DNA of 64,000 nucleotides, taken from Calliopsis andreniformis. Lineage: Eukaryota; Arthropoda; Insecta; Hymenoptera; Andrenidae. The stretch spans positions 1-64,000 of the forward strand of contig NW_027480599.1 in assembly GCF_051401765.1 (NCBI RefSeq), written 5' to 3'. Made by a program: the position numbers and the translations under genes. The notes below the pieces were generated by a model that saw only the letters and a list, made by a program, of their open reading frames with translations, did not search any database and was not told the origin of the DNA. Positions 22,727 to 36,900 of this stretch are shown here, in pieces; within the stretch, counting starts at the first letter, position 1, and every line of letters begins with the position of its first letter.

Positions 22727-25700
22727 TCAGTCATCAATACTCAATCTTCAATCCTCAAGCCTTAATCTTCAATCCTCAGTCCCCAATCCTCAATCTTCAA
22801 TCCTCAATACACAATCTTGAATCCTCAATCCTCAATCCTCAATCCTCAATCTTCAATCGTCAATACCCAATCCTCAATCTTCAGTACTCTATCCTCAATC
22901 CTCAATCCTGAATCCTCAATCCTCAATCCTCAATCCTCAATCTTCAATCCTCAATCCCCAATCCTCAATCATCAATACTCTGTCCTCAAACCTCAATCCT
23001 CCACCCTCAGTCCTCGTCCTCAACTCTCAACACTCAACCCTCAATCCTCAATCCTCGAACATCAATACTCAATCTTCAATCCTCAATCCTCAATCTTCAA
23101 TCCTCAATCCCCAATCCTCAATCTTCAATGCTCAACCCTCAATCCTCAATCCTCAATCTTCAGTCCTCAAACCTCAATCATCCACCCTCAGTCCTCGTCC
23201 TCAACTCTCAACACTCAACCCTCAATCCTCAATCCTCAAACATCAATACTAAATCTTCAATCCTCAATCCTCAATCCTCAATTCTCAATTCTCAATATTC
23301 AACACACAACCCTCAACTATCAATAGTCAATACTCAACCATCAATCCTCAATTCTCAGTACTCAATAGAATATCCTGAATTCTCAGGATTCTACACTCAA
23401 TCCACAATATTCAATCATCAGATCTCAAACCTCAAACATCAATCCTCAACACTCAATCCTCAAACGTCAGTCCTCAATCTTCAATCCTCAATCCTCAATC
23501 CTCAATCCTCAATCCTCAATCCTCAATCCTCAATCCTCAATCCCTAATCTTCAATCCTCAGTCCCCAATCCTCAATCCTCAGTCCTCAAACCTCAATCCT
23601 CAACCCTCAGACCTCTTCCTCAATCATCAATCCTCAATCCTGAATCCTCAATCTTCAATCCTCAATACTCAATCTTCAATCCTCGATCCTCAATCCTCAA
23701 TCGTCAATCCTAAATCCTCACTCCTCAATCCTCTATCCTCAATCTTCAATCAACAATCCTCATTCCTCAAACCTCGATCCTCAACACTCAGTCCTCATCC
23801 TCAATCCTCAATCACCAGTCTGCAATCCTCAATCCTTAATCCCTAATCCTCAATCTTCAATCCTCAGTCCTCAATCCTCACTCCCAAATCCTCAATCCTC
23901 AATCCTCAATCCTCAATACTCTGTCCTCAAACCTCAATCCTCCACCCTCAGTCCTCGTCCTCAACTCTCAACACTCAACCCTCAATCCTCAATCCTCAAA
24001 CATCAATACTCAACCTTCAATCCTCAATCCTCAATCCTCAATCCTCAATCCTCAATCCTCAAGCCTCAATCCTCAATCTTCAGACCTCAAACCTCAATCC
24101 TCAACCCTCAGTCCTCGTCCTCAATCCTCAATCCTCAATCATCAATCCTCAATCTTCAATCCTCAATAATCAATCTCCAATCCTACAACCTCAAACCTCA
24201 ATCCTCAATCTTCAACCCTCAATACTCAATCCTCAATCCTCAGTCCTCAACCCTCAGTCCTCGTCCTCAATTCTCAAACCTCAATTCTCAATCCTCAATC
24301 CTCAATCCTCAATATTCAATTATCAATACTCATTCTTCAATCCTCAATCCTCAATTCTCAATCCTCATTCCTCAATCCTCAGTCCTTTATCCTCAATCCT
24401 CAATCCCCAATCCTCAATCTTCAATACTCAACGCTCACTCCTCAATCCTCAATCCTCAATCCACAGTCCTCAAACCTCAAACCTCAACCCTCAGTCCTCA
24501 TCCTCAATCCTCAATCCTCAATCCTCAATCTCCAATCCTCAATCCCTAATCCTCCATTTTCAATGCTCAGTCCTCAATCCTCAATCCTAAACCCTCAACG
24601 CTCAACACTCAATCCTCTGTCCGCAAACCTCAATCCTCAATACTCAATCCTGAATACTCTACCTTCAATCGTCAATCCCCAATGCTCAACCTTCAATCCT
24701 CAACCCTCAATCCTCAATCCTCAAACATCAGTCCTCAGACCTCAATCCTCAACCCTCAGTCCTTATACTCAACCCTCAATACTCAATCCTCAATCCTCAA
24801 TATTCAATCCTCAATACTCATTCTTCAATCCTCAATCCTCAATCCTCAATCCTCATTCCTCATTCCTCAATCCTTTATCCTCAATCCTCAATCCCCAATC
24901 CTCAATCTTCAATACTCAACCCTCAATCCTCAATCCTCAATCCTCAATCCTCAGTCCTCAAACCTCAATCCTCAACCCTCAGACCTCTTCCTCAATCCTC
25001 AATCCTCAATCCTGAATCCTCAATCTTCAATCCTCAATACTCAATCTTCAATCCTCGATCCTCAATCCTCAATCGTCAATCATAAATCCTCACTCCTCAA
25101 TCCTCAATCCTCTATCTTCAATACTCAATCGTCAATCATCAACCCTCAATCCTCAATCCACAATCCTCACTCCTCAAACCTCAAACCTCAACCCTCAGTC
25201 CTCATCCTCAATCCTCAATCCTCAATCCTCAATCTCCAATCCTCAATCCCTAATCCTCCATTTTCAATGCTCAGTCCTCAATCCTCAATCCTAAACCCTC
25301 AACGCTCAACACTCAACCCTCTGTCCGCAAACCTCAATCCTCAATACTCAATCCTGAATACTCTACCTTCAATCGTCAATCCCCAATGCTCAACCTTCAA
25401 TCCTCAACACTCAATCCTCAATCCTCAAACATCAGTCCTCAGACCTCAATCCTCAACCCTCAGTCCTTATACTCAACCCTCAATACTCAATCCTCAATCC
25501 TCAATATTCAATCCTCAATACTCATTCTTCAATCCTCAATCCTCAATCCTCAATCCCCATTCCTCATTCCTCAATCCTTTATCCTCAATCCTCAATCCCC
25601 AATCCTCAATCTTCAATACTCAACCCTCAATCCTCAATCCTCAATCCTCAATCCTCAGTCCTCAAACCTCAATCCTCAACCCTCAGACGTCTTCCTCAAT

Positions 25701-26504
25701 CCTCAATCCTCAATCCTGAATCCTCAATCTTCAATCCTCAATACTCAATCTTCAATCCTCGATCCTCAATCCTCAATCGTCAATCATAAATCCTCACTCC
25801 TCAATCCTCAATCCTCAATCCTCAGTCCTCAAACCTCAATCCTCAACCCTCAGTCCACGTACTCAACACTCAACCCTCAATCCTCAACCATCAATCTTCA
25901 ATACTCAATCTTCAATCCTCAATCCTCAACCCACAATCCTCAATCCTCTGTCCACAAAGCACAATCCTCAATCCTCTGTCCACAAAGCACAATCCTCGAA
26001 CCTCAGCCCTCGTCCTCAATTCTCAACCCTCAATCCTCAATCCTCAATCCTCAATCCTCAATCCTCAATCCTCAACCCTCAGTCCTCGTCCTCAATCCTC
26101 AAACCTCAATTCTCAATCCTCAATCCTCAATCATCAATACTCAATCCCCAATCCTCAATCTTCAATCCTCAATAGTCAATCTCCAATCCTACAACCACAA
26201 ACCTCAATCCTCAATCTTCAACCCTCAATCCCCAATCCTCAATTCTCAATCCTCAATCTTCAACACACAACCCTCGACCATCAATCCTCAATACTCAACC
26301 ATCAAACCTCATTCCTCAATAATCAACACAATTTCCTGAATTCTCAGGACTCAATACTCAATCCACAATATTCAATCTTCAAATCTCAATCCTCAAACAT
26401 CAGTCCTCAGAACTCAATCCTCAAACCTCAGTCCTCAATATGGAATCCTCAATCCTCAATCCTCAATACTCAACCCTCAATCCTCAATCCTCAATCCTCA
26501 ATCC
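22727..26504 (+). repeat. 3,778-bp HOR, copy 3
   Basis: This is the full-length version of the unit, with H1 at 23366, the CTGTCCAC doublet at 25946 and H1b at 26334. All markers checked recur at a constant 3,778-bp offset from the adjacent copies where those are not deleted. Confidence 0.87.
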
Positions 26505-28968
26505 TCAGTCATCAATACTCAATCTTCAATCCTCAAGCCTTAATCTTCAATCCTCAGTCCCCAATCCTCAATCTTCAATCCTCAATACACAATCTTGAAT
26601 CCTCAATCCTCAATCCTCAATCCTCAATCTTCAATCGTCAATACCCAATCCTCAATCTTCAGTACTCTATCCTCAATCCTCAATCCTGAATCCTCAATCC
26701 TCAATCCTCAATCCTCAATCTTCAATCCTCAATCCCCAATCCTCAATCATCAATACTCTGTCCTCAAACCTCAATCCTCCACCCTCAGTCCTCGTCCTCA
26801 ACTCTCAACACTCAACCCTCAATCCTCAATCCTCGAACATCAATACTCAATCTTCAATCCTCAATCCTCAATCTTCAATCCTCAATCCCCAATCCTCAAT
26901 CTTCAATGCTCAACCCTCAATCCTCAATCCTCAATCTTCAGTCCTCAAACCTCAATCATCCACCCTCAGTCCTCGTCCTCAACTCTCAACACTCAACCCT
27001 CAATCCTCAATCCTCAAACATCAATACTAAATCTTCAATCCTCAATCCTCAATCCTCAATTCTCAATTCTCAATATTCAACACACAACCCTCAACTATCA
27101 ATAGTCAATACTCAACCATCAATCCTCAATTCTCAGTACTCAATAGAATATCCTGAATTCTCAGGATTCTACACTCAATCCACAATATTCAATCATCAGA
27201 TCTCAAACCTCAAACATCAATCCTCAACACTCAATGCTCAAACGTCAGTCCTCAATATTCAATCCTCAATCCTCAATCCTCAATCCTCAATCCTCAATCC
27301 TCAATCCTCAATCCTCAATCCTTAATCTTCAATCCTCAGTCCCCAATCCTCAATCCTCAGTCCTCAAACCTCAATCCTCAACCCTCAGACCTCTTCCTCA
27401 ATCATCAATCCTCAATCCTGAATCCTCAATCTTCAATCCTCAATACTCAATCTTCAATCCTCGATCCTCAATCCTCAATCGTCAATCCTAAATCCTCACT
27501 CCTCAATCCACTATCCTCAATCTTCAATCAACAATCCTCATTCCTCAAACCTCGATCCTCAACACTCAGTCCTCATCCTCAATCCTCAATCACCAGTCTG
27601 CAATCCTCAATCCTTAATCCCTAATCCTCAATCTTCAATCCTCAGTCCTCAATCCTCACTCCTAAATCCTCAATCCTCAATCCTCAATCCTCAATACTCT
27701 GTCCTCAAACCTCAATCCTCCACCCTCAGTCCTCGTCCTCAACTCTCAACACTCAACCCTCAATCCTCAATCCTCAAACATCAATACTCAACCTTCAATC
27801 CTCAATCCTCAATCCTCAATCCTCAATCCTCAATCCTCAAGCCTCAATCCTCAATCTTCAGACCTCAAACCTCAATCCTCAACCCTCAGTCCTCGTCCTC
27901 AATCCTCAATCCTCAATCATCAATCCTCAATCTTCAATCCTCAATAATCAATCTCCAATCCTACAACCTCAAACCTCAATCCTCAATCTTCAACCCTCAA
28001 TACTCAATCCTCAATCCTCAGTCCTCAACCCTCAGTCCTCGTCCTCAATTCTCAAACCTCAATTCTCAATCCTCAATCCTCAATCCTCAATATTCAATTA
28101 TCAATACTCATTCTTCAATCCTCAATCCTCAATTCTCAATCCTCATTCCTCAATCCTCAGTCCTTTATCCTCAATCCTCAATCCCCAATCCTCAATCTTC
28201 AATACTCAACGCTCACTCCTCAATCCTCAATCCTCAATCCACAGTCCTCAAACCTCAAACCTCAACCCTCAGTCCTCATCCTCAATCCTCAATCCTCAAT
28301 CCTCAATCTCCAATCCTCAATCCCTAATCCTCCATTTTCAATGCTCAGTCCTCAATCCTCAATCCTAAACCCTCAACGCTCAACACTCAATCCTCTGTCC
28401 GCAAACCTCAATCCTCAATACTCAATCCTGAATACTCTACCTTCAATCGTCAATCCCCAATGCTCAACCTTCAATCCTCAACCCTCAATCCTCAATCCTC
28501 AAACATCAGTCCTCAGACCTCAATCCTCAACCCTCAGTCCTTATACTCAACCCTCAATACTCAATCCTCAATCCTCAATATTCAATCCTCAATACTCATT
28601 CTTCAATCCTCAATCCTCAATCCTCAATCCTCATTCCTCATTCCTCAATCCTTTATCCTCAATCCTCAATCCCCAATCCTCAATCTTCAATACTCAACCC
28701 TCAATCCTCAATCCTCAATCCTCAATCCTCAGTCCTCAAACCTCAATCCTCAACCCTCAGACCTCTTCCTCAATCCTCAATCCTCAATCCTGAATCCTCA
28801 ATCTTCAATCCTCAATACTCAATCTTCAATCCTCGATCCTCAATCCTCAATCGTCAATCATAAATCCTCACTCCTCAATCCTCAATCCTCTATCTTCAAT
28901 ACTCAATCGTCAATCATCAACCCTCAATCCTCAATCCACAATCCTCACTCCTCAAACCTCAAACCTCA
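26505..28968 (+). repeat. 3,778-bp HOR, copy 4 (truncated)
   Basis: This matches copy 3 at an offset of 3,778 bp until about 28968. There CTCAAACCTCAAACCTCAA continues as CTCAATC units instead of CTCAACCCTCAGTCC. About 1.3 kb of the unit is missing. It carries the intact H1 stem at 27144. Confidence 0.84.
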
Positions 28969-31900
28969 ATCCTCAATTCTCAATCCTCAATAATCAATCT
29001 TCAATCCTCAATTCCCTATCCTCAATACTCAATCCTCAATCCTCAATCCTCAATCGCCAATCCTCAATCCTCAATCCTCAATCCTGAATCCTCAGTCCCC
29101 AAACCTCAATCCTCAACCCTCAGTCCTCATCATCAATCGTAAATACTCAATCCTCAATCCTTAATCCTGCATCCTCAATCCTCAGTCCTTTAACCTCAAA
29201 CCTCAACCCTCAGACCACGTCCTCAATTCTCAACCCTCAATCCTCAACCCTCAATCCTCAATCCTCTATCCTCAATCCTCAATCCTCAATCCCCAACCCT
29301 CAATCTTCAGTCCTCAAACCTCAATCCTCAATCCTGAATACTCTACCTCCAATCGTCAATCCCCAATGCTCAACCTTCAATCCTCAATCCACAATCCTCA
29401 TTCCTCAAACCTCGATCCTCAACATTCAGTCCTCATCCTCAATCCTCAATCCTCAACCTTCAATCCTCAATCCTCTATCCCCAATCCTCAATCTTCAATC
29501 CACAGTCCTCAATCCTCAATCCTAAATCATCAATCCTTAATCCTCAATCCTCTGTCCTCAAACCTCAATCCTCAATCCTCAGTGCTCATCCTCAATCCTC
29601 AATCCTCAATCCTCATTCCTCAAACCTCAATCCTCACTCCTCAACACTCAGTCCTCATCCTCAATCCTCAATCCTCAATCCTCAATCCTCAATCGTTAAT
29701 CTTCAATCCTCAATCCCCAATAATCAATCTTCAATCCTCAATCCTCAATCCTCAATCCTCAGTCCTCAATCCTCAATCCTCAATCCTCAATCGTCAATCC
29801 TCAATCCTCAGTCCTCAAACCTAAATCCTCAATCCTCAATCCTCAATCTTCAAGCCTCAATCTCCAAACCTCAACTTTCAATCCTCAATCCTCAATCCTC
29901 AGTACTCAACCCTCAATCCTCAATCCTCTGTCCACAAAGCGCAATCCTCAATCCTCTGTCCACAAAGCACAATCCTCAACCCTCAGCCCTCGTCCTCAAT
30001 TCTCAACCCTCAATCCTCAATCCTCAATCCTCAATCCTCAATCCTCAATCCTCAATCCTCAATCCTTAATCTTCAATCCTCGATCCCCAATCCTCAATCT
30101 GCAATCCTCAATCCTCAATCCTCAATCCTCAATCCACAATCCTCAGCCCTCAGTCCTCAATCCTCAATCCTCAACCCTCAGTCCTCGTCCTCAATCCTCA
30201 AACCTCAACCCTCAATCCTCAATCCTCAATCTTCAATACTCAACCTTCAATCCTCAATCCTCAATCCTCAATCGTTAATATTCAATACTCAATCACCAGT
30301 ACTCAATCTCCAATCCTCAATCCTCAATCCTCAATTCTCAATCCTCAATCCTCAATCCTCAATCCTGAATCCTCAACCCTCAATCCTCAACCCTCAGTCC
30401 TCATCCCCAATCCTCAATCCTCAATTCTCAATCGTCAATCCTCAATCCTCAATCCTCAATCCTCAATCGTCAATCTACAATCCTCAATCCTCAATCCTCA
30501 ATCCTCAATCCTCAATCCTCAATCCTCAATCCTCAACCCTCAATCCTAAACCCTCAGTCCTCATCCTCAATCCTCAATCCTCAACCTTCAATCCTCAATA
30601 ATCAATCTCCAATCCTAGATCCTCAATCTCCAATTCTCAATCCTTAATCCTCAATCTTCTATCCTCAATCCCCAGTTCTCAATCTCCAATCCTCAATGCT
30701 CAACCCTCAATCCTCAATCCTCAGTCCTCAATCCTCATTCCTCAATCCTCAAACCTGAATCCTCAACCGTCAGTCCTCGTCCTGAATCCTCAACCCTCAA
30801 TCCTCAATCCTCAATCTTCAATCCTCAATACTCAATACTCAATCCTCAATCGTCAATCCTCAATCCCCAATACTCAATCTTCAATCCTCAACCCTCAATC
30901 CTCAATCCTCAATCCTCAATCCTCAATCCTCTATCCTCATTCTTCAATCCTCAATACCCAATCCTCAATCTTCAATCCTCAATCATCAATCCTCAAGTCT
31001 CAATCCTCAATCCTCAATCCTCAGACCTCAAACAGCAATACTCAACCCTCAGTCCTCGCCCTCAATCCACAACCATCGATACTCATTCCTCAATCCTCAA
31101 TCCTTTATCCTCATTCCTCAATCCCCAATCCTCAATCTTCAATACTCAACGCTCACTCCTCAATCCTCAATCCTCAATCCTCAGTCCTCAAACCTCAAAC
31201 CTGAACCCTCAGTCCTCATCCTCAATCCTCAATCCTCAATCTTCAATCCTCAATCCCTAATACTCAATTTTCAATGCTCAGTCCTCAATCCTCAATCCTA
31301 AGACCTCAACCCTCAACACTCAATGCTCTGTCCGCAAACCTCAATCCTCAATACTCAATCCTGAATACTCTACCTTCAATCGTCAATCCCCAATGCTCAA
31401 CGTTCAATCCTCAATCCTCAATCCTCAATCCTCAAACCTCAGTCTTCAGACCTCAATCCTCAACCCTCAGACCTCATACTCAACCCTCAATACTCAATCC
31501 TCAATCCCCAATATTCAATCCTCTATACTCAATCTTCAATCCTCAATCCTCAATCCTCAATCCTCAACCCTGAATCCTCAATCCTCAATCCTCAATCCTC
31601 AATCTTCAATCCTCAATACACAATCTTGAATCCTCAATCCTCAATCCTCAATCCTCAATCTTCAATCGTCAATACTCAATCCTCAATCTTCAGTACTCTA
31701 TCCTCAATCCTCAATCCTGAATCCCCAATCCTCAATCCTCAATCCTTAATCTTCAATCCTCAATCCCCAATCCTCAATCTTCAATCCTCAATCCCCAATC
31801 CTCAATCTTCAATGCTCAGCCCTCAGTCCCCAATCCTCAATCCTCAACCCTCAGTCCTCGTCCTCAATCCTCAAACCTCAATTCTCAATCCTCAACCCTC

Positions 31901-33989
31901 AGTCCTCGTACTCAACACTCAACCCTCAATCCTCAATCCTCAATCTTTAATACTCAATCTTCAATCCTCAATCCTCAATCGTCAATCCTCAATCCTCAAT
32001 CCTCAATCCTGAATCCTCAGTCCTCAAGCCTCAATCCTCAACCCTCAGTCCTCAAACATCAATACTCAATCTTCAATCCTCAATCCTCAATCCTCAATCC
32101 TCAATCCTCAATCCGCAATTATCAACACACAACCCTCAACCATCAATCGTCAATACTCAACCATCAATACTCATTCCTCAGTACACAATAGAATATCCTG
32201 AACTCTCAGGTCTCAATAGTCAATCCACAGTATTCAATCATCATATCTCAATCCTCAAACATCAATCCTCAACACTCAATCCTCAAACCTCAGTCCTCAA
32301 TCCTCAATCCTCAATCCTCAATCCTCAATCCTTAATTTTCAACACACAACCCTCAACCATCAATCCTCAATACTCAACCATCAATCCTCATTCCTCAATA
32401 CTCAATACAAAATCCTGAATTCACAGGGCTCAATACACAATCCACAATGTACAATCGTCAAATCTCAATCCTAAAACATTAATCCTCAACACTCAATCCT
32501 CAAACCTCAGTCCTCAATCTTCCATCTTCAATCCTCAATCCCCAATCCTCAACCTTCAATCCTCAATAGTCAATCCTCAATCCTCAACCCTCAGTCCTTA
32601 AACCTCAATCCTCAACCCTCAGTCCTCATCTTCAATACTATATCCTCAATCCTCAATCCTTAATCTTCAATCCTCAATCCCCAATCCTCAATCTTCGATC
32701 CTCAACCCTCAATCCTAAATCCTCAATACTCAATCCTTAATCTTCAATCCTCAATCACCAATCCTCAACACTGAGTCCTCATCCTCAATCCTCACTCCTC
32801 AATCCTCAATCCTCAATCCACAATACTCATTCCTCAAACCTCAATCCTCAACCCTCAGTCCACATCCTCAATCCTCAATCCTAAATCCTCAATCCTGAAC
32901 CCTCAATCCTCATTCCTCAAACCTCAATCCTCAATCCTCAACACTCAGTCCTCATCCTCAATCCTCAATCCTCAATCCTCAATCCTCAATCGTTAATCTT
33001 CAATCCTCAATCCCCAATAATCAATCTTCAATCCTCAATCCTCAATCCTCAATCATCAATCCTCAATCCTCAATCCTCAATCCTCTATCCTCAATCCTCA
33101 ATCCTCAGTCCTCAAACCTAAATCCTCAATCCTCAATCCTCAATCTTCAAGCCTCAATCCCCAAACCTCAACTTTCAATCCTCAATCCTCAATCCTCAGT
33201 ACTCAACCCTCAATCCTCAATCCTCTGTCCACAAAGCGCAATCCTCAATCCTCTGTCCACAAAGCACAATCCTCAACCCTCAGCCCTCGTCCTCAATTCT
33301 CAACCCTCAATCCTCAATCCTCAATCCTCAATACTCAATCCTCAATCCTCAATCCTTAATCTTCAATCCTCAATCCCCAATCCTCAATCTGCAATCCTCA
33401 ATCCTCAATCCTCAATCCTCATTCCACAATCCTCAGCCCTCAGTCCTCAATCCTCAATCCTCAACCCTCAGTCCGCGTCCTCAATCCTCAAACCTCAACC
33501 CTCAATCCTCAATCCTCAATCTTCAATACTCAACCTTCAATCCTCAATCCTCAATCCTCAATCGTTAATATTCAATACTCAATCACCAGTACTCAATCTC
33601 CAATCCTCAATCCTCAATCCTCAATTCTCAATCCTCAATCCTCAATCCTCAATCCTGAATCCTCAACCCTCAATCCTCAACCCTCAGTCCTCATCCCCAA
33701 TCCTCAATCCTCAATTCTCAATCGTCAATCCTCAATCCTCAATCCTCAATCCTCAATCGTCAGTCTACAATCCTCAATCCTCAATCCTCAATCCTCAATC
33801 CTCAATCCTCAATCCTCAACCCTCAATTCTCAACCCTCAGTCCTCATCCTCAATCCTCAATCCTCAATCTTCAATCCTCAATCCTCAATCCTCAATCCTC
33901 AATCCTCAACCCTCAATCCTCAATCTTCAGTCCTCAAACCTCAATCCTCAACCCTCAGTCCTCGTCCTCAATCCTCAAACCTCAATCCT
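28969..33989 (+). repeat. Mosaic heptamer domain
   Basis: This is a patchwork of segments whose relatives lie elsewhere. About 29640-30540 recurs at 32937-33835 (offset 3,297). About 31080-31720 recurs at 37728-38368 (offset 6,648). About 31893-32460 resembles about 8758-9440, marked by the rare CTTTAATACTC. It contains H2 (32189) and H3 (32413) cores and no intact H1. No gene is present. Confidence 0.78.
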
Positions 33990-36900
33990 CAATCCTCAAT
34001 CTTCAATCCTCAATACTAAATCTTCTATCCTCAATCCTCAATCCTCAATCCACAATTCTCAATATTCAACACACAACCCTCAACTATCAATACTCAATAC
34101 CCAACCATCAATCCTCAATTCTCAGTACTCAATAGAATATCCTGAATTCTCAGGATTCTACACTCAATCCACAATATTCAATCATCAGATCTCAAACCTC
34201 AAACATCAATCCTCAACACTCAATCCTCAAACGTCAGTCCTCAATCTTCAATCCTCAATCCTCAATCCTCAATCCTCAATCCTCAATTCTCAATCCTCAA
34301 TCCTCAATCCTTAATCTTCAATTCTCAATCCCCAATCCTCAATCCTCAGTTCTCAAACCTCAATCCTCAACCCTCAGACCTCTTCCTCAATCCTCAATCC
34401 TCAATCCTGAATCCTCAACCTTCAATCCTCAATACTCAATCTTCAATCCTCGATCCTCAATCCTCAATCGTCAATCCTAAATCCTCACTCCTCAATCCTC
34501 TATCCTCAATCTTCAATCAACAATCCTCACTCCTCAAACCTCGACCCTCAACACTCAGTCCTCATCCTCAATCCTCAATCCTCAGTCTGCAATCCTCAAT
34601 CCTTGATCCCTAATACTCAATCTTCAATCCTCAGTCCTCAATCCTCACTCCTAAATCCTCAATCCTCAATCCTCAATACTCTGTCCTCAAACCTCAATCC
34701 TCCACCCTCAGTCCTCGTCCTCAACTCTCAACACTCAACACTCAATCCTCAATCCTCAAACATCAATACTCAATCTTCAATCCTCAATCCTCAATCCTCA
34801 ATCCTCAATCCTCAATCCTCAACCCTCACTCCTCAATCTTCAGTCCTCAAACCTCAATCCTCAACCCTCAGTCCTCGTCCTCAATCCTCAAACCTCAATC
34901 CTCAATCGTCAATCTTCAATCCTCAATACTAAATCTTCAATCCTCAATCCTCAACCCTCAATTCTCAATTCTCAATATTCAACACACAACCCTCAACTAT
35001 CAATACTCAATACTCAACCATCAATCCTCAATTCTCAGTACTCAATAGAATATCCTGAATTCTCAGGATTCTACACTCAATCCACAATATTCAATCATCA
35101 GATCTCAAACCTCAAACATCAATCCTCAACACTCAATCCTCAAACGTCAGTCCTCAATCTTCAATCCTCAATCCTCAATCCTCAATCCTCAATCCTCAAT
35201 CCTCAATCCTCAATCTTCAATCCTTAATCTTCAGTCCTCAATCCCCAATCCTCAACCCTCAGTCCTCAAACCTCAATCCTCAACCCTCAGACCTCTTCCT
35301 CAATCCTCAATCCTCAATCCTGAATCCTCAATCTTCAATCCTCAATACTCAATCTTCAATCCTCGATCCTCAATCCTCAATCGTCAATCCTAAATCCTCA
35401 CTCCTCAATCCTCTATCCTCAATCTTCAATCAACAATCCTCATTCCTCAAACCTCGATCCTCAACACTCAGTCCTCATCCTCAATCCTCAATCCCCAGTC
35501 TGCAATCCTCAATCCTTAATCCCTAATCCTCAATCTTCAATCCTCAGTCCTCAATCCTCACTCCTAAATCCTCAATCCTCAATCCTCAATACTCTGTCCT
35601 CAAACCTCAATCCTCCACCCTCAGTCCTCGTCCTCAACTCTCAACACTCAACCCTCAATCCTCAATCCTCAAACATCAATACTCAATATTCAATCCTCAA
35701 TCCTAAATCCTCACTCCTCAATCCTCAATCCTCAATCTTCAATCAACAATCCTCATTCCTCAAACCTCGATCCTCAACACTCAGTCCTCATCCTCAATCC
35801 TCAATCCTCAGTCTGCAATCCTCAATCCTTAATCCCTAATCCTCAATTTTCAATCCTCAGTCCTCAATCCTCAATCTTAAATCCTCAATCCTCAATCATC
35901 AATACTCTGTCCTCAAACCTCAATCCTCCATCCTCAGTCCTCGTCCTCAACTCTCAACACTCAACCCTCAATCCTCAATCCTCGAACATCAATACTCAAT
36001 CTTCAGTCCTCAATCCTCAATCCTCAATCCTCAATCCTCAACCCTCAATCCTCAATCTTCAGTCCTCAAACCTCAATCCTCAACCCTCAGTCCTCGTCCT
36101 CAATCCTCAAACCTCAATCCTCAATCCTCAATCTTCAATCCTCAATACTAAATCTTCAATCCTCAATCCTCAATCCTCAATCCTCAATCCTCAATTCTCA
36201 ATATTCAACACACAACCCTCAACTATCAATACTCAATACTCAACCATCAATCCTCAATTCTCAGTACTCAATAGAATATCCTGAATTCTCAGGATTCTAC
36301 ACTCAATCCACAATATTCAATCATCAGATCTCAAACCTCAAACATCAATCCTCAACACTCAATCCTCAAACGTCAGTCCTCAATCTTCAATCCTCAATCC
36401 TCAATCCTCAATCCTCAATCCTCAATCCTCAATCCTCAATCCTCAATCCTTAATCTTCAATCCTCAATCCCCAATCCTCAATCCTCAGTCCTCAAACCTC
36501 AATCCTCAACCCTCAGACCTCTTCCTCAATCCTCAATCCTCAATCCTGAATCCTCAATCTTCAATCCTCAATCCTAAATCCTCACTCCTCAATCCTCAAT
36601 CCTCAATCTTCAATCAACAATCCTCATTCCTCAAACCTCGATCCTCAACACTCGGTCCTCATCCTCAATCCTCAATCCTCAGTCTGCAATCCTCAATCCT
36701 TAATCCCTAATCCTCAATCTTCAATCCTCAGTCCTCAATCCTCAATCTTAAATCCACAATCCTCAATCATCAATACTCTGTCCTCAAACCTCAATCCTCC
36801 ACCCTCAGTCCTCGTCCTCAACTCTGAACACTCAACCCTCAATCCTCAATCTTCGAACATCAATACTCAATCTTCAGTCCTCAATCCTCAATCCTCAATC

